From assembly GCA_964412195.1 (NCBI GenBank), contig CAYPNP010000025.1:9848-73847 (forward strand): a DNA stretch of 64,000 nucleotides. The letters run 5' to 3'. Source of the stretch: CAYPNP01 sp964412195. GTDB taxonomy: Bacteria; Acidobacteriota; JAAYUB01. Below, one piece after another: positions 55,485 through 64,000 of the stretch (position 1 is its first letter; every line of letters begins with the position of its first letter). A model generated the notes under the pieces. The model ran no database searches. It was not told the DNA's origin and was given only the letters and a program-made list of their open reading frames with translations. The position numbers were made by a program, and so were the translations under genes.

Positions 55485-57407
55485 GTGGCCCGGAAAACGG
55501 CCCCGAAGTCCCGAATGAACTGGCAAGACCTGCTGAAACCCACCCGCGCCAAGCGCCTGGCCTTCTTCCTGGCCGGTGATGTCGTACTCATCTCGCTGGC
55601 CCTTTTCGTGGCGTTCTACCTGCGTTTCGAGTTTCACATCCCCGACTATGAGTGGCCGATCCTCCGCTTCTGGCTGCCGGTGCTGGTGCTGGTCCAGGTG
55701 GCCATGCTGTTCGCCTTCCGGCTCTATTTCATCGCCTGGGTCTTCGTCGGCCTGCGCGAGCTGGCGGCGACGGTCAAGGCCTTCCTGGCCTCGGCGGCCG
55801 GGATCTTCCTGCTCAATGCGCTGCTCTACCGCTTCGAGCCGGACCACTTCCTGCCCCGGTCGGTGATCATCCTCCAGGCCGTCATCGCCATGGGCCTCGT
55901 CGGGGCGCTGCGGATCTCCAAGCGGATCTACCGCGAGGTCATCCGCGAGGAGAAGATGGGCAGCCGCACCCTGCTGGTGGGCGCCGGCCGCACCGGCGAG
56001 CGGCTGGTGCGCGAGTTCCTCCGCTCCATGGGCCGGGACTACCGGCCGGTGGCCTTCGTCGACGACGACCCCACCAAGCGGGGCACCCGCATCCACGGCG
56101 TGCCGGTGGCCGGCACCACCGCCGACCTGCCCGCCGTGGTATCGGACTACCGGGTCCAGACGGCCATCATCGCCATCACCGCTGCCAAGCACGTCCAGGT
56201 CCAGGAGTGGTTCCAGCGGCTGCGCGCGGCCGGAGTGAAGTCCGTCAAGGTGGTGCCCCACATCACCCAGCTGCCGGAGCAGTCGGTCTCGGTCAAGGAC
56301 ATCCACGACCTCCGGATCGAGGACCTGCTCTACCGCGAGCCCGTCGCCACCGACGCGGCGCGGATCCACGGCCTGCTGGCCGGCAAGCGGGTGCTGGTCA
56401 CCGGGGCGGCCGGCTCCATCGGCTCGGAGATCGCCCGCCAGGCGCTGCGCCACGGGCCGGCGGCGCTGGTGGCCTTCGACATCGACGAGACCGGCGTCCA
56501 CGGCATCGAGGCCGAGCTGCGGCGCCAGCAGGGCCCCGGCACCGAGGTGGTCCCCTACGTCGGCGACGTCCGCAACCCGCTGACCCTGGAACGCCTCTTC
56601 GCCGCCCACCGGCCGCAGGTGGTCTTCCACGCCGCCGCCTACAAGCACGTGCCGATGATGGAGTCGTTCCCCGCCGAGGCCCTCGAGACCAACGTCTTCG
56701 GCACCTACACGCTGGCCGGGGTGGCCCTGGCCCACGAGGCCGAGCGCTTCGTCAACATCTCCACCGACAAGGCCGTGAACCCGACCTCGGTCATGGGCGC
56801 CTCCAAGCGCCTGGCCGAGATGATCAGCACCACCTTCAACCGCCTCAACGGCACCCGCTTCGTGTCGGTGCGCTTCGGCAACGTGCTGGGCAGCCGCGGC
56901 AGCGTCGTGCCCACCTTCCTGGACCAGATCCGCCAGGGCGGGCCGCTGACCGTGACCCACCCGGACATGCAGCGCTACTTCATGACCATCCCGGAGTCGG
57001 TGCACCTCGTGTTCCAGGCCGCCGCCATGGGGGAGGGCGGCGAGGTGTTCGTCCTGGACATGGGCGAGCCGGTGCGGATCCTGAAGCTGGCCGAGGACCT
57101 GGTGCGCCTCAACGGGATGGAGCCCTACGACGACATCCCCATCATCATCACCGGGCTGCGGCCGGGGGAGAAGCTGTTCGAGGAGCTGCTCACCGCCGAG
57201 GAGGGGACCACGTCCACCAGCCACGCCCAGGTGTTCGTCGCCCGGAACAACTCCAAGTTCGAGGCCGCCGAGCTGGAGACCGTGCTGGCGGCGATGCGCG
57301 CCGCGGCGATGGAGGGGGACGAGGCCATCCGCGCCTTCCTGCGCGAGCATGTGCCGTTCTACGCCGGTTCTACTGCTCCGACAATTGAGAAGTTATCGAG
57401 TTTATGA
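55485..57407 (+). CDS. Membrane-bound nucleotide-sugar 4,6-dehydratase (CapD/WbpM/PglF-like)
   Basis: A 640-residue enzyme. Four hydrophobic segments lie in the first 150 residues (LAFFLAGDVVLISLALFVAF onward), then a Rossmann-like domain (LLVGAGRTGERLVREFL), then the catalytic short-chain dehydrogenase domain from about 305 (VLVTGAAGSIGSEIARQAL; FHAAAYKHVPMME; STDKAVNPTSVMGASKR, where Met replaces the usual Tyr, as known in this family). It turns UDP-GlcNAc into the 4-keto-6-deoxy sugar at the membrane. GTG at 55485 has GGGAGGAAAGG upstream, so it is preferred over the ATG 30 bases later. High GC, unlike the legB block. Confidence 0.92.
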   Translation: MARKTAPKSRMNWQDLLKPTRAKRLAFFLAGDVVLISLALFVAFYLRFEFHIPDYEWPILRFWLPVLVLVQVAMLFAFRLYFIAWVFVGLRELAATVKAFLASAAGIFLLNALLYRFEPDHFLPRSVIILQAVIAMGLVGALRISKRIYREVIREEKMGSRTLLVGAGRTGERLVREFLRSMGRDYRPVAFVDDDPTKRGTRIHGVPVAGTTADLPAVVSDYRVQTAIIAITAAKHVQVQEWFQRLRAAGVKSVKVVPHITQLPEQSVSVKDIHDLRIEDLLYREPVATDAARIHGLLAGKRVLVTGAAGSIGSEIARQALRHGPAALVAFDIDETGVHGIEAELRRQQGPGTEVVPYVGDVRNPLTLERLFAAHRPQVVFHAAAYKHVPMMESFPAEALETNVFGTYTLAGVALAHEAERFVNISTDKAVNPTSVMGASKRLAEMISTTFNRLNGTRFVSVRFGNVLGSRGSVVPTFLDQIRQGGPLTVTHPDMQRYFMTIPESVHLVFQAAAMGEGGEVFVLDMGEPVRILKLAEDLVRLNGMEPYDDIPIIITGLRPGEKLFEELLTAEEGTTSTSHAQVFVARNNSKFEAAELETVLAAMRAAAMEGDEAIRAFLREHVPFYAGSTAPTIEKLSSL

Positions 57408-57680
57408 CCATAGACCATGGACCACAGACCATGGACCATAGACCATGAACGATGGACCATAGACCATGGACGATGGACCATAGACCATGGACGATGGACC
57501 ATAGACCATGGAAAATAGACAATGGTCTATCGTCTGTCATCTATCGTCTATCGTCTATCGTCTATCGTCTGTCGTCTATCGTCTGTCGTCTGTCGTCTGT
57601 CGTCTGTCGTCTATCGTCTATCGTCTATCGTCTGTCGTCTGTCGTCTATCGTCTGTCGTCTATCGTCTATCGTCTCCTGA
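57404..57680. repeat. ACCATAG/GACGATG heptamers facing GTCTATC heptamers
   Basis: 57404-57520 holds ACCATAG, ACCATGG and ACGATGG units. From 57521 to 57675 about 20 units of GTCTATC/GTCTGTC run in the opposite sense. The sense strand of the first part contains TAG every 21 bases, unlike islands inside genes. Confidence 0.93.
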
Positions 57681-57689
57681 GGAGGCTGC

Positions 57690-58121
57690 GTGTTCAAATT
57701 CGAGAGACTGGAGATCTGGAACCAAGCGCTGGCCTATATCGACGAGGTTTATGCGGTTTCGTCCGCATTACCGAAAGATGAAGAATACAATCTCAAGTCT
57801 CAAATTCGCCGTGCCGCCACCTCGATCAGCCTGAATATCGCCGAAGGATCCACCGGCCAATCCGATGCGGAGCAATCCCGATTTCTGGGCATGGCTCTCC
57901 GTTCGCTGGTTGAGACCGTTGCCTGCATCCAGCTTCTTCGCCGTCGTCGGTATATCCGCGATGAGACGAAATTGAATAAACTCTACGAAGACGCTTCTCT
58001 CCTGGCCCGCAGGATACAATCCATGCGGAGATCGATGCAGGGACAAGGGGAGCGTGTTAGAGAGGAGCAGGAGGATTATCAACTTGAACTTGAGGATAGG
58101 ATTGTAGACGATAGACCATAG
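57690..58121 (+). CDS. Four-helix bundle protein (S23/Avd-like)
   Basis: A 143-residue all-helical protein. FERLEIWNQALAYIDEVYAV, LKSQIRRAATSISLNIAEG (family signature) and SRFLGMALRSLVETVACIQL mark the four-helix bundle family first seen in 23S rRNA intervening sequences and related to the Avd accessory protein of diversity-generating retroelements. Those proteins are small, basic pentamers that bind nucleic acid; no enzyme activity is known. The GTG at 57690 follows AGGAGGCTGC. The last residues RIVDDRP come from the downstream ACGATAG array. No reverse transcriptase is nearby. Confidence 0.87.
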   Translation: MFKFERLEIWNQALAYIDEVYAVSSALPKDEEYNLKSQIRRAATSISLNIAEGSTGQSDAEQSRFLGMALRSLVETVACIQLLRRRRYIRDETKLNKLYEDASLLARRIQSMRRSMQGQGERVREEQEDYQLELEDRIVDDRP

Positions 58122-58305
58122 ACGATGGACCATAGACAATAGACCATAGACAATAGACCATGGACGATGGACCATAGACAATAGACCATAGACAATAGAC
58201 CATGGACGATAGACTATGGACGATAGACGATAGACCATGGTCCATGGTTCATGGTCCATCGTCTATGGTCCATCGTCCATCGTCCATCGTCCATCGTCAG
58301 CCGTT
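58096..58305. repeat. ACCATAG heptamers facing CCATCGT heptamers
   Basis: About 18 ACCATAG/ACAATAG/ACGATAG units (58096-58240) followed by inverted CCATCGTCCATCGT units (58241-58305). The same unit types lie on the other side of the four-helix gene. Confidence 0.93.
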
Positions 58306-58325
58306 GCCAATACTGAGGGAATCAC

Positions 58326-59666
58326 ATGAAAAAAGCGATGATCACGGGCGTGACGGGGCAGGACGGGTCCTACCTCGCCGAGCTGCTGCTGGAGAAGGGC
58401 TACGAGGTCCACGGCATCAAGCGGCGGGCGTCGTCCTTCAACACCGAGCGGGTGGACCACCTCTACGTCGACCCCCTGACCCGGCGCACCAACTTCTACC
58501 TCCACTACGGCGACCTCACCGACAGCACCAACCTGATCCGGCTCGTGCAGGAGGTGCAGCCCGACGAGATCTACAACCTGGCCGCCCAGAGCCACGTCAA
58601 GGTCTCCTTCGAGACGGCCGAGTACACCGGCAACGCCGACGGCCTGGGCACCCTGCGCCTGCTGGAGGCCGTGCGGCTGCTGGGCCGGGCGGAACGGGTG
58701 CGGATCTACCAGGCCTCCACCAGCGAGATGTTCGGCGCGGTGCGGGAGATCCCCCAGCGCGAGACCACCCCGTTCCACCCGCGCAGCCCCTACGGCGCCG
58801 CCAAGGTCTACGCCTACTGGATCACCGTGAACTACCGCGAGGCCTACGGCATGTATGCCTGCAACGGGATCCTGTTCAACCACGAGTCGCCCCGCCGCGG
58901 CGAGACCTTTGTCAGCCGCAAGATCACGCGGGCGGTGGCGCGGATCGCCCTGGGCCTGCAGCCGGCCCTCTACCTCGGCAACCTGGACGCGCGGCGCGAC
59001 TGGGGCCACGCCCGGGACTACGTCGACGCCATGTGGCGGATGCTGCAGCCGGCGGCGCCGGACGACTACATCGTCGCCACCGGCGAGAGCCACTCAGTGC
59101 GGGAGTTCGCCGAGGCGGCGTTCGCGGAGCTGGGCGTGGTGCTGGAGTGGCGGGGCGCCGGGCGGGAGGAGGTCGGCGTAGTGGCCGCAAACCGAGGACT
59201 TGCCACAGAGGCACTGGGCAATCCGGAACCTGAACATCGAACATCGAACATTGAACATCGAACATCGAAGTCAAGCCCGAGCCCCGAGTCTCGAGCCCCG
59301 AGTCTCGATTCCCCCAATCCGCAATCCGCAATCCGCAATCAAAACCACGAACCACACGAACCACGCGAAGGGGTTTCCAATCCGCAATCCGAAATCCGAA
59401 ATCCGCAATCGGAACAATTCGCAATCCGCAATTCGCAATTGTTGAAGCCCGGCGCCGTGGTGGTCCGGATCGATCCGAAGTACTACCGCCCGGCGGAGGT
59501 CGACCAGCTGCTGGGCGACGCGTCGAAGGCCCGCGAGGTGCTGGGCTGGACGCCGACGGTGCGCTTCCCGGAGCTGGTCCGGGAGATGGTCCGGCACGAC
59601 CTGTCCGAGGCGGTGAAGGACATCCACCTGATGCAGGGCGGCTTCCGCGTCCGGACGGGGGAGTGA
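58326..59666 (+). CDS. gmd: GDP-mannose 4,6-dehydratase
   Basis: A 446-residue short-chain dehydrogenase that makes GDP-4-keto-6-deoxymannose. ITGVTGQDGSYLAELLLEKG, IKRRASSFNTERVDHLY, NLAAQSHVKVSFE, STSEMFGAVREIPQRETTPF, SPYGAAKVYAYWITVNYREA and LFNHESPRRGETFVSRKITR are all classic. Without its insert the protein would be about 365 residues. Between the short connector after EEVGV (about residue 280) and GAVVVRIDPKYYRPAEVD lies an 80-residue repeat-encoded stretch, where the family has a tight loop. The ATG at 58326 follows GAGGGAATCAC. It pairs with fcl. Confidence 0.95.
   Translation: MKKAMITGVTGQDGSYLAELLLEKGYEVHGIKRRASSFNTERVDHLYVDPLTRRTNFYLHYGDLTDSTNLIRLVQEVQPDEIYNLAAQSHVKVSFETAEYTGNADGLGTLRLLEAVRLLGRAERVRIYQASTSEMFGAVREIPQRETTPFHPRSPYGAAKVYAYWITVNYREAYGMYACNGILFNHESPRRGETFVSRKITRAVARIALGLQPALYLGNLDARRDWGHARDYVDAMWRMLQPAAPDDYIVATGESHSVREFAEAAFAELGVVLEWRGAGREEVGVVAANRGLATEALGNPEPEHRTSNIEHRTSKSSPSPESRAPSLDSPNPQSAIRNQNHEPHEPREGVSNPQSEIRNPQSEQFAIRNSQLLKPGAVVVRIDPKYYRPAEVDQLLGDASKAREVLGWTPTVRFPELVREMVRHDLSEAVKDIHLMQGGFRVRTGE
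59200..59441 (+). repeat. In-frame repeat island in gmd
   Basis: CACAGAGGCACTGGG, AACATCG (EHRTSNIEHRTS), AGCCCCG (SPSPESRAPS), AATCCGC (NPQSAIRN), ACCACACGA (NHEPHEP), AATCCGAAATCCGC and AATTCGC units. All are stop-free in the coding frame. Confidence 0.93.
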
Positions 59667-59741
59667 GGAGATAGGAGAGAGGAGATAGGAGATAGGAGAT
59701 AGGAGATAGGAGATAGGAGATAGGAGATAGGAGATAGGAGA
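59665..59741. repeat. GATAGGA heptamer array running into the assembly gap
   Basis: About ten copies of GATAGGA continue to the first N. Repetition probably caused the gap. Confidence 0.92.
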
Positions 59742-59841
59742 NNNNNNNNNNNNNNNNNNNNNNNNNNNNNNNNNNNNNNNNNNNNNNNNNNNNNNNNNNN
59801 NNNNNNNNNNNNNNNNNNNNNNNNNNNNNNNNNNNNNNNNN
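59742..59841. other. Assembly gap of 100 Ns
   Basis: Exactly 100 Ns, a standard placeholder for unknown length. Anything between the heptamer array and the four-helix gene is missing. Confidence 0.99.
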
Positions 59842-60227
59842 TGGAGAAGCCTCATAAGCGGTTGATCGTGTGGCAGAGAACCAGGGAATTGGTGAAAGAA
59901 ATCTATCGGGCGACGCAGGATTTTCCCGGGACAGAAAAGTACGGCCTGACCAGCCAGATCCGACGGGCGGCGGTTTCCATTCTGGCCAATCTCTCGGAAG
60001 GAGCGGCGCGGCAGGGGACGGCGGAATTCATTCAATTCGTCCACACCGCTATGGGGTCCTGCAGCGAGGTGGATGCTCTTTTGGAGATAAGTTGCGAATT
60101 GGGATTTCTGGATGAGAAGGTTTGGCATGAGTTGGATCAGCGGATCGCTGAAATAGATCGCATGCTGGTGGGATTGCGCAATTACCTCCGGCGCAAACAA
60201 GCCTCCCGTGCAGGCCGATCATCGTGA
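59841..60227 (+). CDS. Second four-helix bundle protein (S23/Avd-like)
   Basis: A 128-residue protein of the same family as 57690-58121 but of clearly different sequence: KRLIVWQRTRELVKEIYRAT, LTSQIRRAAVSILANLSEGAA (signature) and FIQFVHTAMGSCSEVDALLEI. The first base of its probable ATG is the last N of the gap: the sequence resumes TGGAGAAGCCTCATAAG, so N plus TG reads as ATG in frame, giving a start MEKPHKRL. It lies between a GATAGGA array and a CTCCTCA array, between gmd and fcl. Confidence 0.87.
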   Translation, partial: XEKPHKRLIVWQRTRELVKEIYRATQDFPGTEKYGLTSQIRRAAVSILANLSEGAARQGTAEFIQFVHTAMGSCSEVDALLEISCELGFLDEKVWHELDQRIAEIDRMLVGLRNYLRRKQASRAGRSS

Positions 60228-60260
60228 AGGCTGATTGTCATGCTGAGGATTTGCTCGCTG

Positions 60261-60294
60261 CACTCCTCACTCCTCACTCCTTACTCCTCACTCG
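60261..60294. repeat. CTCCTCA heptamer array
   Basis: Five copies of CACTCCT/TACTCCT just before the fcl ribosome site. In reverse these read GTGAGGA, the unit seen after fumC. Confidence 0.9.
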
Positions 60295-60306
60295 TATGGA
60301 GTTGAT

Positions 60307-61497
<1,191 letters not shown>

Positions 61498-61512
<15 letters not shown>

Positions 61513-61787
61513 CGGGTGACCGTTCGTGCTCGTGCTCGTGCTCGTAATCGAGGCTAGAGGCTCGGGACTGGAGGCTCGGGACTGGAGACTCGAGGTTCGG
61601 TACTCCGGATCCAGCTTTCGAGTCTCTCATCCCTAGACTCTAGCCTCTAGTCTCTAGCCTCTGGCTTCCAGCCTCCCGCCTCCAGCCCCCGTCCCGTTTC
61701 CCGAGCCTCCAGCCTCTAGCCTCTAGTCTCTAGCCTCCAGCCTCCAGCCTCTAGCCTCCAGCCTCGATTACGAGCACGAGCACGACG
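61498..61787. repeat. Composite mirrored island after fcl
   Basis: GGTGACCGGTGAC, CGTGCTCGTGCTCGT 6-mers, then GAGGCTCGGGACTG 7-mers (61553-61600). These are mirrored by CTCTAGCCTCCAGCC 7-mers (61630-61765) and finally GATTACGAGCACGAGCACG (61766-61785). Fills the 324-bp spacer. Confidence 0.9.
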
Positions 61788-61801
61788 GGGCCGGCATCGT
61801 G

Positions 61802-61807
61802 TATAAT
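61802..61807 (+). promoter_or_regulatory. TATAAT box directly after the mirrored island
   Basis: Perfect TATAAT, 30 bases before the next start codon. The -35 position (61779-61784) falls within the last CGAGCACG repeat and is poor, so the repeat may contribute the upstream half. Confidence 0.35.
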
Positions 61808-61836
61808 GGCGTCTCAACTTCGCAAGGAGATTCCGC

Positions 61837-62487
61837 ATGGCCCGACTGACCCAGAAAACCAAGAGCGCCCGCAGCAAGGGCAAGAGCAAGGCGCCGTCGC
61901 GCAACGCCCTCACGGCCCAGGACCTGGCGGTGGCGGGAGTGTTCATCGGCAGCATCGTCTTCGCCCTGGTGGCGTTCTCCCGCTCGGTGACGCCGATGGA
62001 CGAGACCTTCGTCATCTGGCCGCTGGCCATCGGCGCCGTGGCGGGGGCCTTCCTCGGCTGGGCCGCGCACCGGTGGAAGCCGTTCGAGTCCGCCGGCTTC
62101 GTCGTCGGCGTGACGGCCTTCAGCGGAGCGGCCCTGGCCATCGGCCTGGTCCTGGCGCTGAACCGGCCCCTCGACCACGCGCCGGCGAAGCACAACTTCG
62201 TGCAGGTGGTCAACCGCTACCAGATCGGCTCGGGCAGCCACGCCACCTACCACATCGAGGTGGAGGGCTTCTCCCTGAAGCGCCTGGACGTCGACGAGGC
62301 CATCTACAACGGCACCGTCAACGGCGGCCAGGTGGACATCCTCACCCGGTCCGGCTTCTTCGGCTTCCGCTACCTGGAGCGCATCCAGCTGGTCAGCCTC
62401 AACCTGCCCACCGACGGGAGCCTGCCGGCGGTGCCGCCGCCGATCCCAGTGGACGATTTGCCGGGGGGAAAAAACGGGAAACAGTGA
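61837..62487 (+). CDS. Membrane protein of unknown function
   Basis: A 216-residue protein. A Lys/Ser-rich start (QKTKSARSKGKSKAPSR) is followed by three hydrophobic segments (about residues 30-46, 60-76 and 86-106), then a soluble domain of about 100 residues (KHNFVQVVNRYQIG, HATYHIEVEGFSLKRL). No family recognised. The ATG at 61837 follows AAGGAGATTCCGC. The outer domain is probably periplasmic and the first residues cytoplasmic. Confidence 0.65.
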   Translation: MARLTQKTKSARSKGKSKAPSRNALTAQDLAVAGVFIGSIVFALVAFSRSVTPMDETFVIWPLAIGAVAGAFLGWAAHRWKPFESAGFVVGVTAFSGAALAIGLVLALNRPLDHAPAKHNFVQVVNRYQIGSGSHATYHIEVEGFSLKRLDVDEAIYNGTVNGGQVDILTRSGFFGFRYLERIQLVSLNLPTDGSLPAVPPPIPVDDLPGGKNGKQ

Positions 62488-62518
62488 ACAGAGGGGCGGG
62501 ACCAGGGTGAAGAGGGAA

Positions 62519-62648
62519 TGACCATGGACCATAGACCATGGACCATAGACTATAGACCATAGACCATAGACCATAGACAGTGGTCCATCGTCCATTGTCT
62601 ATCGTCCATTGTCTATCGTCCATGGTCCATCGTCCATGGTCCATCGTC
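62519..62648. repeat. ACCATAG heptamers facing CCATTGTCTATCGT heptamers
   Basis: ACCATGG/ACCATAG units (62520-62580) meet inverted TCCATCG/TCTATCG units (62581-62646). The arms could form a stem of about 60 bp. Confidence 0.92.
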
Positions 62649-62689
62649 AATTCCCCGACATCGGCAGGGAACAAAGTAGTCGAGAATCC

Positions 62690-63130
62690 ATGATCCACAT
62701 TGCCGACAACCTGTACATCGACGCGGCGCCGGACTTCAGCGCCGGGCCCCGCTGCGAGGCCCGCATCCTGGAGTGGCTCCGGGACGGGGTCGAGGTGGTG
62801 ATCTCGCTCCGGGAGGTCGAGTTCCTGGAAGCCGCCTACCGCGGGCTGGGGTTGGAGTTCCACCACATCCCGGTGGCGGATTTCGACGTCCCGTCCCAGG
62901 TTGACGTCCGGGCCTTCCTGCAGGCGGTGGCGGCGAGCGCGGGGCGCAAGGTCCTGGCCCACTGCATCGCCGGCCGGGGGCGGTCCGGCACCATGGCGGC
63001 GCTCTACCTGCGGTCGCGGGGCATGGACGGCGCCGCCGCCGTCCGCTACGTGCGGGAGCGGCGCCCCGGCGCCATCGAGACGCCGGAGCAGGAGGACTTT
63101 GTTTTGACGTACCGGTTTGAGGATCGGTGA
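62690..63130 (+). CDS. CX5R-type dual-specificity protein phosphatase
   Basis: A 146-residue protein. HCIAGRGRSG (residues 91-100) is the P-loop of cysteine phosphatases, with Cys92 as nucleophile and Arg98 binding phosphate; Asp64 or Asp66 in VADFDVPS may be the general acid. The N-terminus, IADNLYIDAAPD, resembles small eukaryotic-like dual-specificity phosphatases. It could remove phosphate from Tyr, Ser/Thr or a sugar phosphate. The ATG at 62690 lacks a strong ribosome site. Its last codons adjoin a repeat. Confidence 0.82.
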   Translation: MIHIADNLYIDAAPDFSAGPRCEARILEWLRDGVEVVISLREVEFLEAAYRGLGLEFHHIPVADFDVPSQVDVRAFLQAVAASAGRKVLAHCIAGRGRSGTMAALYLRSRGMDGAAAVRYVRERRPGAIETPEQEDFVLTYRFEDR

Positions 63131-63335
63131 ATGGGTGAATCGGTGAATGGGTGAATCGGCAAAGAGAGGATCTGAACATCGAACATCGAACATCCAACAT
63201 CGAACATCGAAGTCGAACGAGGTGGGGCGGGGGTTCGGCCAGAAGCAAGGCTCTTGAGGCGATAATCTTCAGGTCTCACTGGATTGACTTCAACGTTCGA
63301 TGTTCAATGTTCGATGTTCGATGTTCGGTTGGAAG
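63121..63335. repeat. AACATCG island mirrored by GTTCGAT
   Basis: GAATGGGTGAATCGGTG units overlap the phosphatase stop, then five AACATCG units (63174-63215), a unique 80-bp spacer, and inverted GTTCGAT units (63290-63330) just before the Nudix gene. Confidence 0.9.
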
Positions 63336-63341
63336 GACGAA

Positions 63342-63740
63342 GTGAAGGATCGGCAAATCCTGATTGTCACGGCGGCGGTGGTCCTGCGGGAAGGGCGAGT
63401 GTTGCTGGCCCGGCGGCGGGACGGCGACCACATGGGCGGCCGGTGGGAGTTCCCCGGCGGCAAGCTCCACGCGGGCGAGGCGCCGGCGGAGGCGCTGGCG
63501 CGGGAGCTGGCCGAGGAGCTGGGCGTGGCGGCGGCGGTGGAGTCCCCCCTGACCTTCGTCCACTGGGACTACCCGGAGAAGCGGATCCTGCTGCTCTTCT
63601 TCCGCTGCCGGCTGGTGTCGGGCGAGCCCCGGCCCCTGGAGTGCGCCGAGGTGGGCTGGTTCGTCCCCGACGAGATCCCCGGCCTGGACTTGGCGCCGGC
63701 CGACGCCGCCGCCTGGAGTCAGCTCCGGGAGTTATTGTGA
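63342..63740 (+). CDS. Nudix hydrolase (MutT-like)
   Basis: A 132-residue pyrophosphohydrolase. The Nudix box runs from Gly40 to Val62: GKLHAGEAPAEALARELAEE with the REUxEE glutamates. RRRDGDHMGGRWEFPGG before it is typical of MutT/8-oxo-dGTPase. It cleans oxidised nucleotides or other NDP-X substrates. GTG at 63342 has GGAAGGA upstream; ATG codons farther up fall within GTTCGAT repeats and are not used here. Confidence 0.88.
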   Translation: MKDRQILIVTAAVVLREGRVLLARRRDGDHMGGRWEFPGGKLHAGEAPAEALARELAEELGVAAAVESPLTFVHWDYPEKRILLLFFRCRLVSGEPRPLECAEVGWFVPDEIPGLDLAPADAAAWSQLRELL

Positions 63741-63950
63741 GGAGTCGGCCGATTGCGGATTGCGGATTGCGAATTGCGGAATGACCGGTGACGGGTGACC
63801 GGTGACCGATGACTGTTCGTGCTCGTGCTCGTATTCGTAATCGTGCTCGTAATCGTAATCGTAATCGGATCAGAAATTTACACGCAGAGACGCAGAGCAC
63901 GCAGAGGGGGATTCAATGCGTATGGACGCAGATTTCTTATGATTGATCAG
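63741..63950. repeat. Composite island to the right edge
   Basis: GCGGATT heptamers, GGTGACCGGTGAC 8-mers, CGTGCTCGT/CGTAATCGT 6-mers, CACGCAGAGACGCAG units, then a partial copy of the ACGCAGAT...TTATGATT element. The last 50 bp look different and may start another element. Confidence 0.85.
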
Positions 63951-64000
63951 TACTGTCCCACTAAAAGTCGAATAATTTCAGCTGTTTGCATGGATGGTCG

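Noticed and set aside
57521..57675. CRISPR-like regular array
   Set aside because: Units are contiguous 7-mers without spacers, and no cas genes are near.
59862..60227. TTG at 59862 as the start of the second four-helix gene
   Set aside because: The frame continues upstream to the gap where N-T-G fits an ATG, and the family usually has several residues before the first helix.
63950..64000. Possible insertion sequence end at the right edge
   Set aside because: The sequence after TACTGTCCCACTAAAAGTCG looks different from the repeats, but only 50 bases are available, with no matching inverted end.

Overview
The window reads as one scaffold of a draft or metagenome-assembled genome. It is GC-rich for most of its length and carries one assembly gap of 100 Ns. 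The gene content (lipid-linked exopolysaccharide assembly, a molybdopterin oxidoreductase, class II fumarase, a dockerin-type secreted protein) suggests a GC-rich Gram-negative-type bacterium. I suspect Acidobacteriota or a neighbouring phylum, but nothing here proves a phylum.

Layout. 0-7.4 kb: a cut GNAT gene, a GT2 glycosyltransferase, then a minus-strand block mobA, mobB, molybdopterin oxidoreductase, and a fused FeS/membrane-anchor subunit. 7.5-15 kb: a repetitive Pro-rich protein, a DUF4136 secreted protein, an APC permease, fumC and a GH13 enzyme. 15.2-15.9 kb: a Y1 (IS200/RAYT-like) transposase between two 108-bp inverted arms. 16-21 kb: a dockerin protein, a peptide deformylase, a TPR-like protein and a GlmU-like protein. 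22-61.5 kb: a large polysaccharide locus. It holds an intein-split UDP-HexNAc dehydrogenase, a WecA-type transferase, LegB/LegC/NeuD-type amino-sugar genes, flippase, polymerase, several GT4 enzymes, GT26, two asparagine-synthase-like proteins, three nucleotidyltransferase-like proteins, DUF362, an O-carbamoyltransferase, WecB, a CapD-type dehydratase, Gmd and Fcl. 61.8-64 kb: a small membrane protein, a CX5R phosphatase and a Nudix hydrolase.

How the genes work together. WecA-type initiation plus WecB, the WbpA/WecC-type dehydrogenase and a WecG/TagA-type GT26 suggest a ManNAc-uronate-containing lipid-linked glycan. Gmd and Fcl supply GDP-L-fucose. CapD with LegB/LegC/NeuD supply acetamido-trideoxy sugars. 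Wzx and Wzy export and polymerise. Much of 28-46.7 kb is visibly AT-richer, tightly packed with 1-20 bp overlaps, and free of the repeats found elsewhere, so it looks imported.

The most striking feature is a dense population of short-period tandem repeats, mostly 7-mers with some 6-, 8- and 9-mers. They are assembled into composite islands between genes, often as nested inverted arrays. Related islands also sit in frame inside at least six genes: the FeS/anchor fusion, GlmU-like, WecA-like, the bi-domain oxidoreductase, Gmd and Fcl. A 7- or 8-base unit encodes the same cyclic peptide in all three frames. The units found inside genes are stop-free in the sense direction, while stop-containing units are confined to intergenic DNA or the extreme 3' ends of genes. 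Two four-helix-bundle (S23/Avd-like) genes, each bracketed by such arrays, interrupt the capD-gmd-fcl series.
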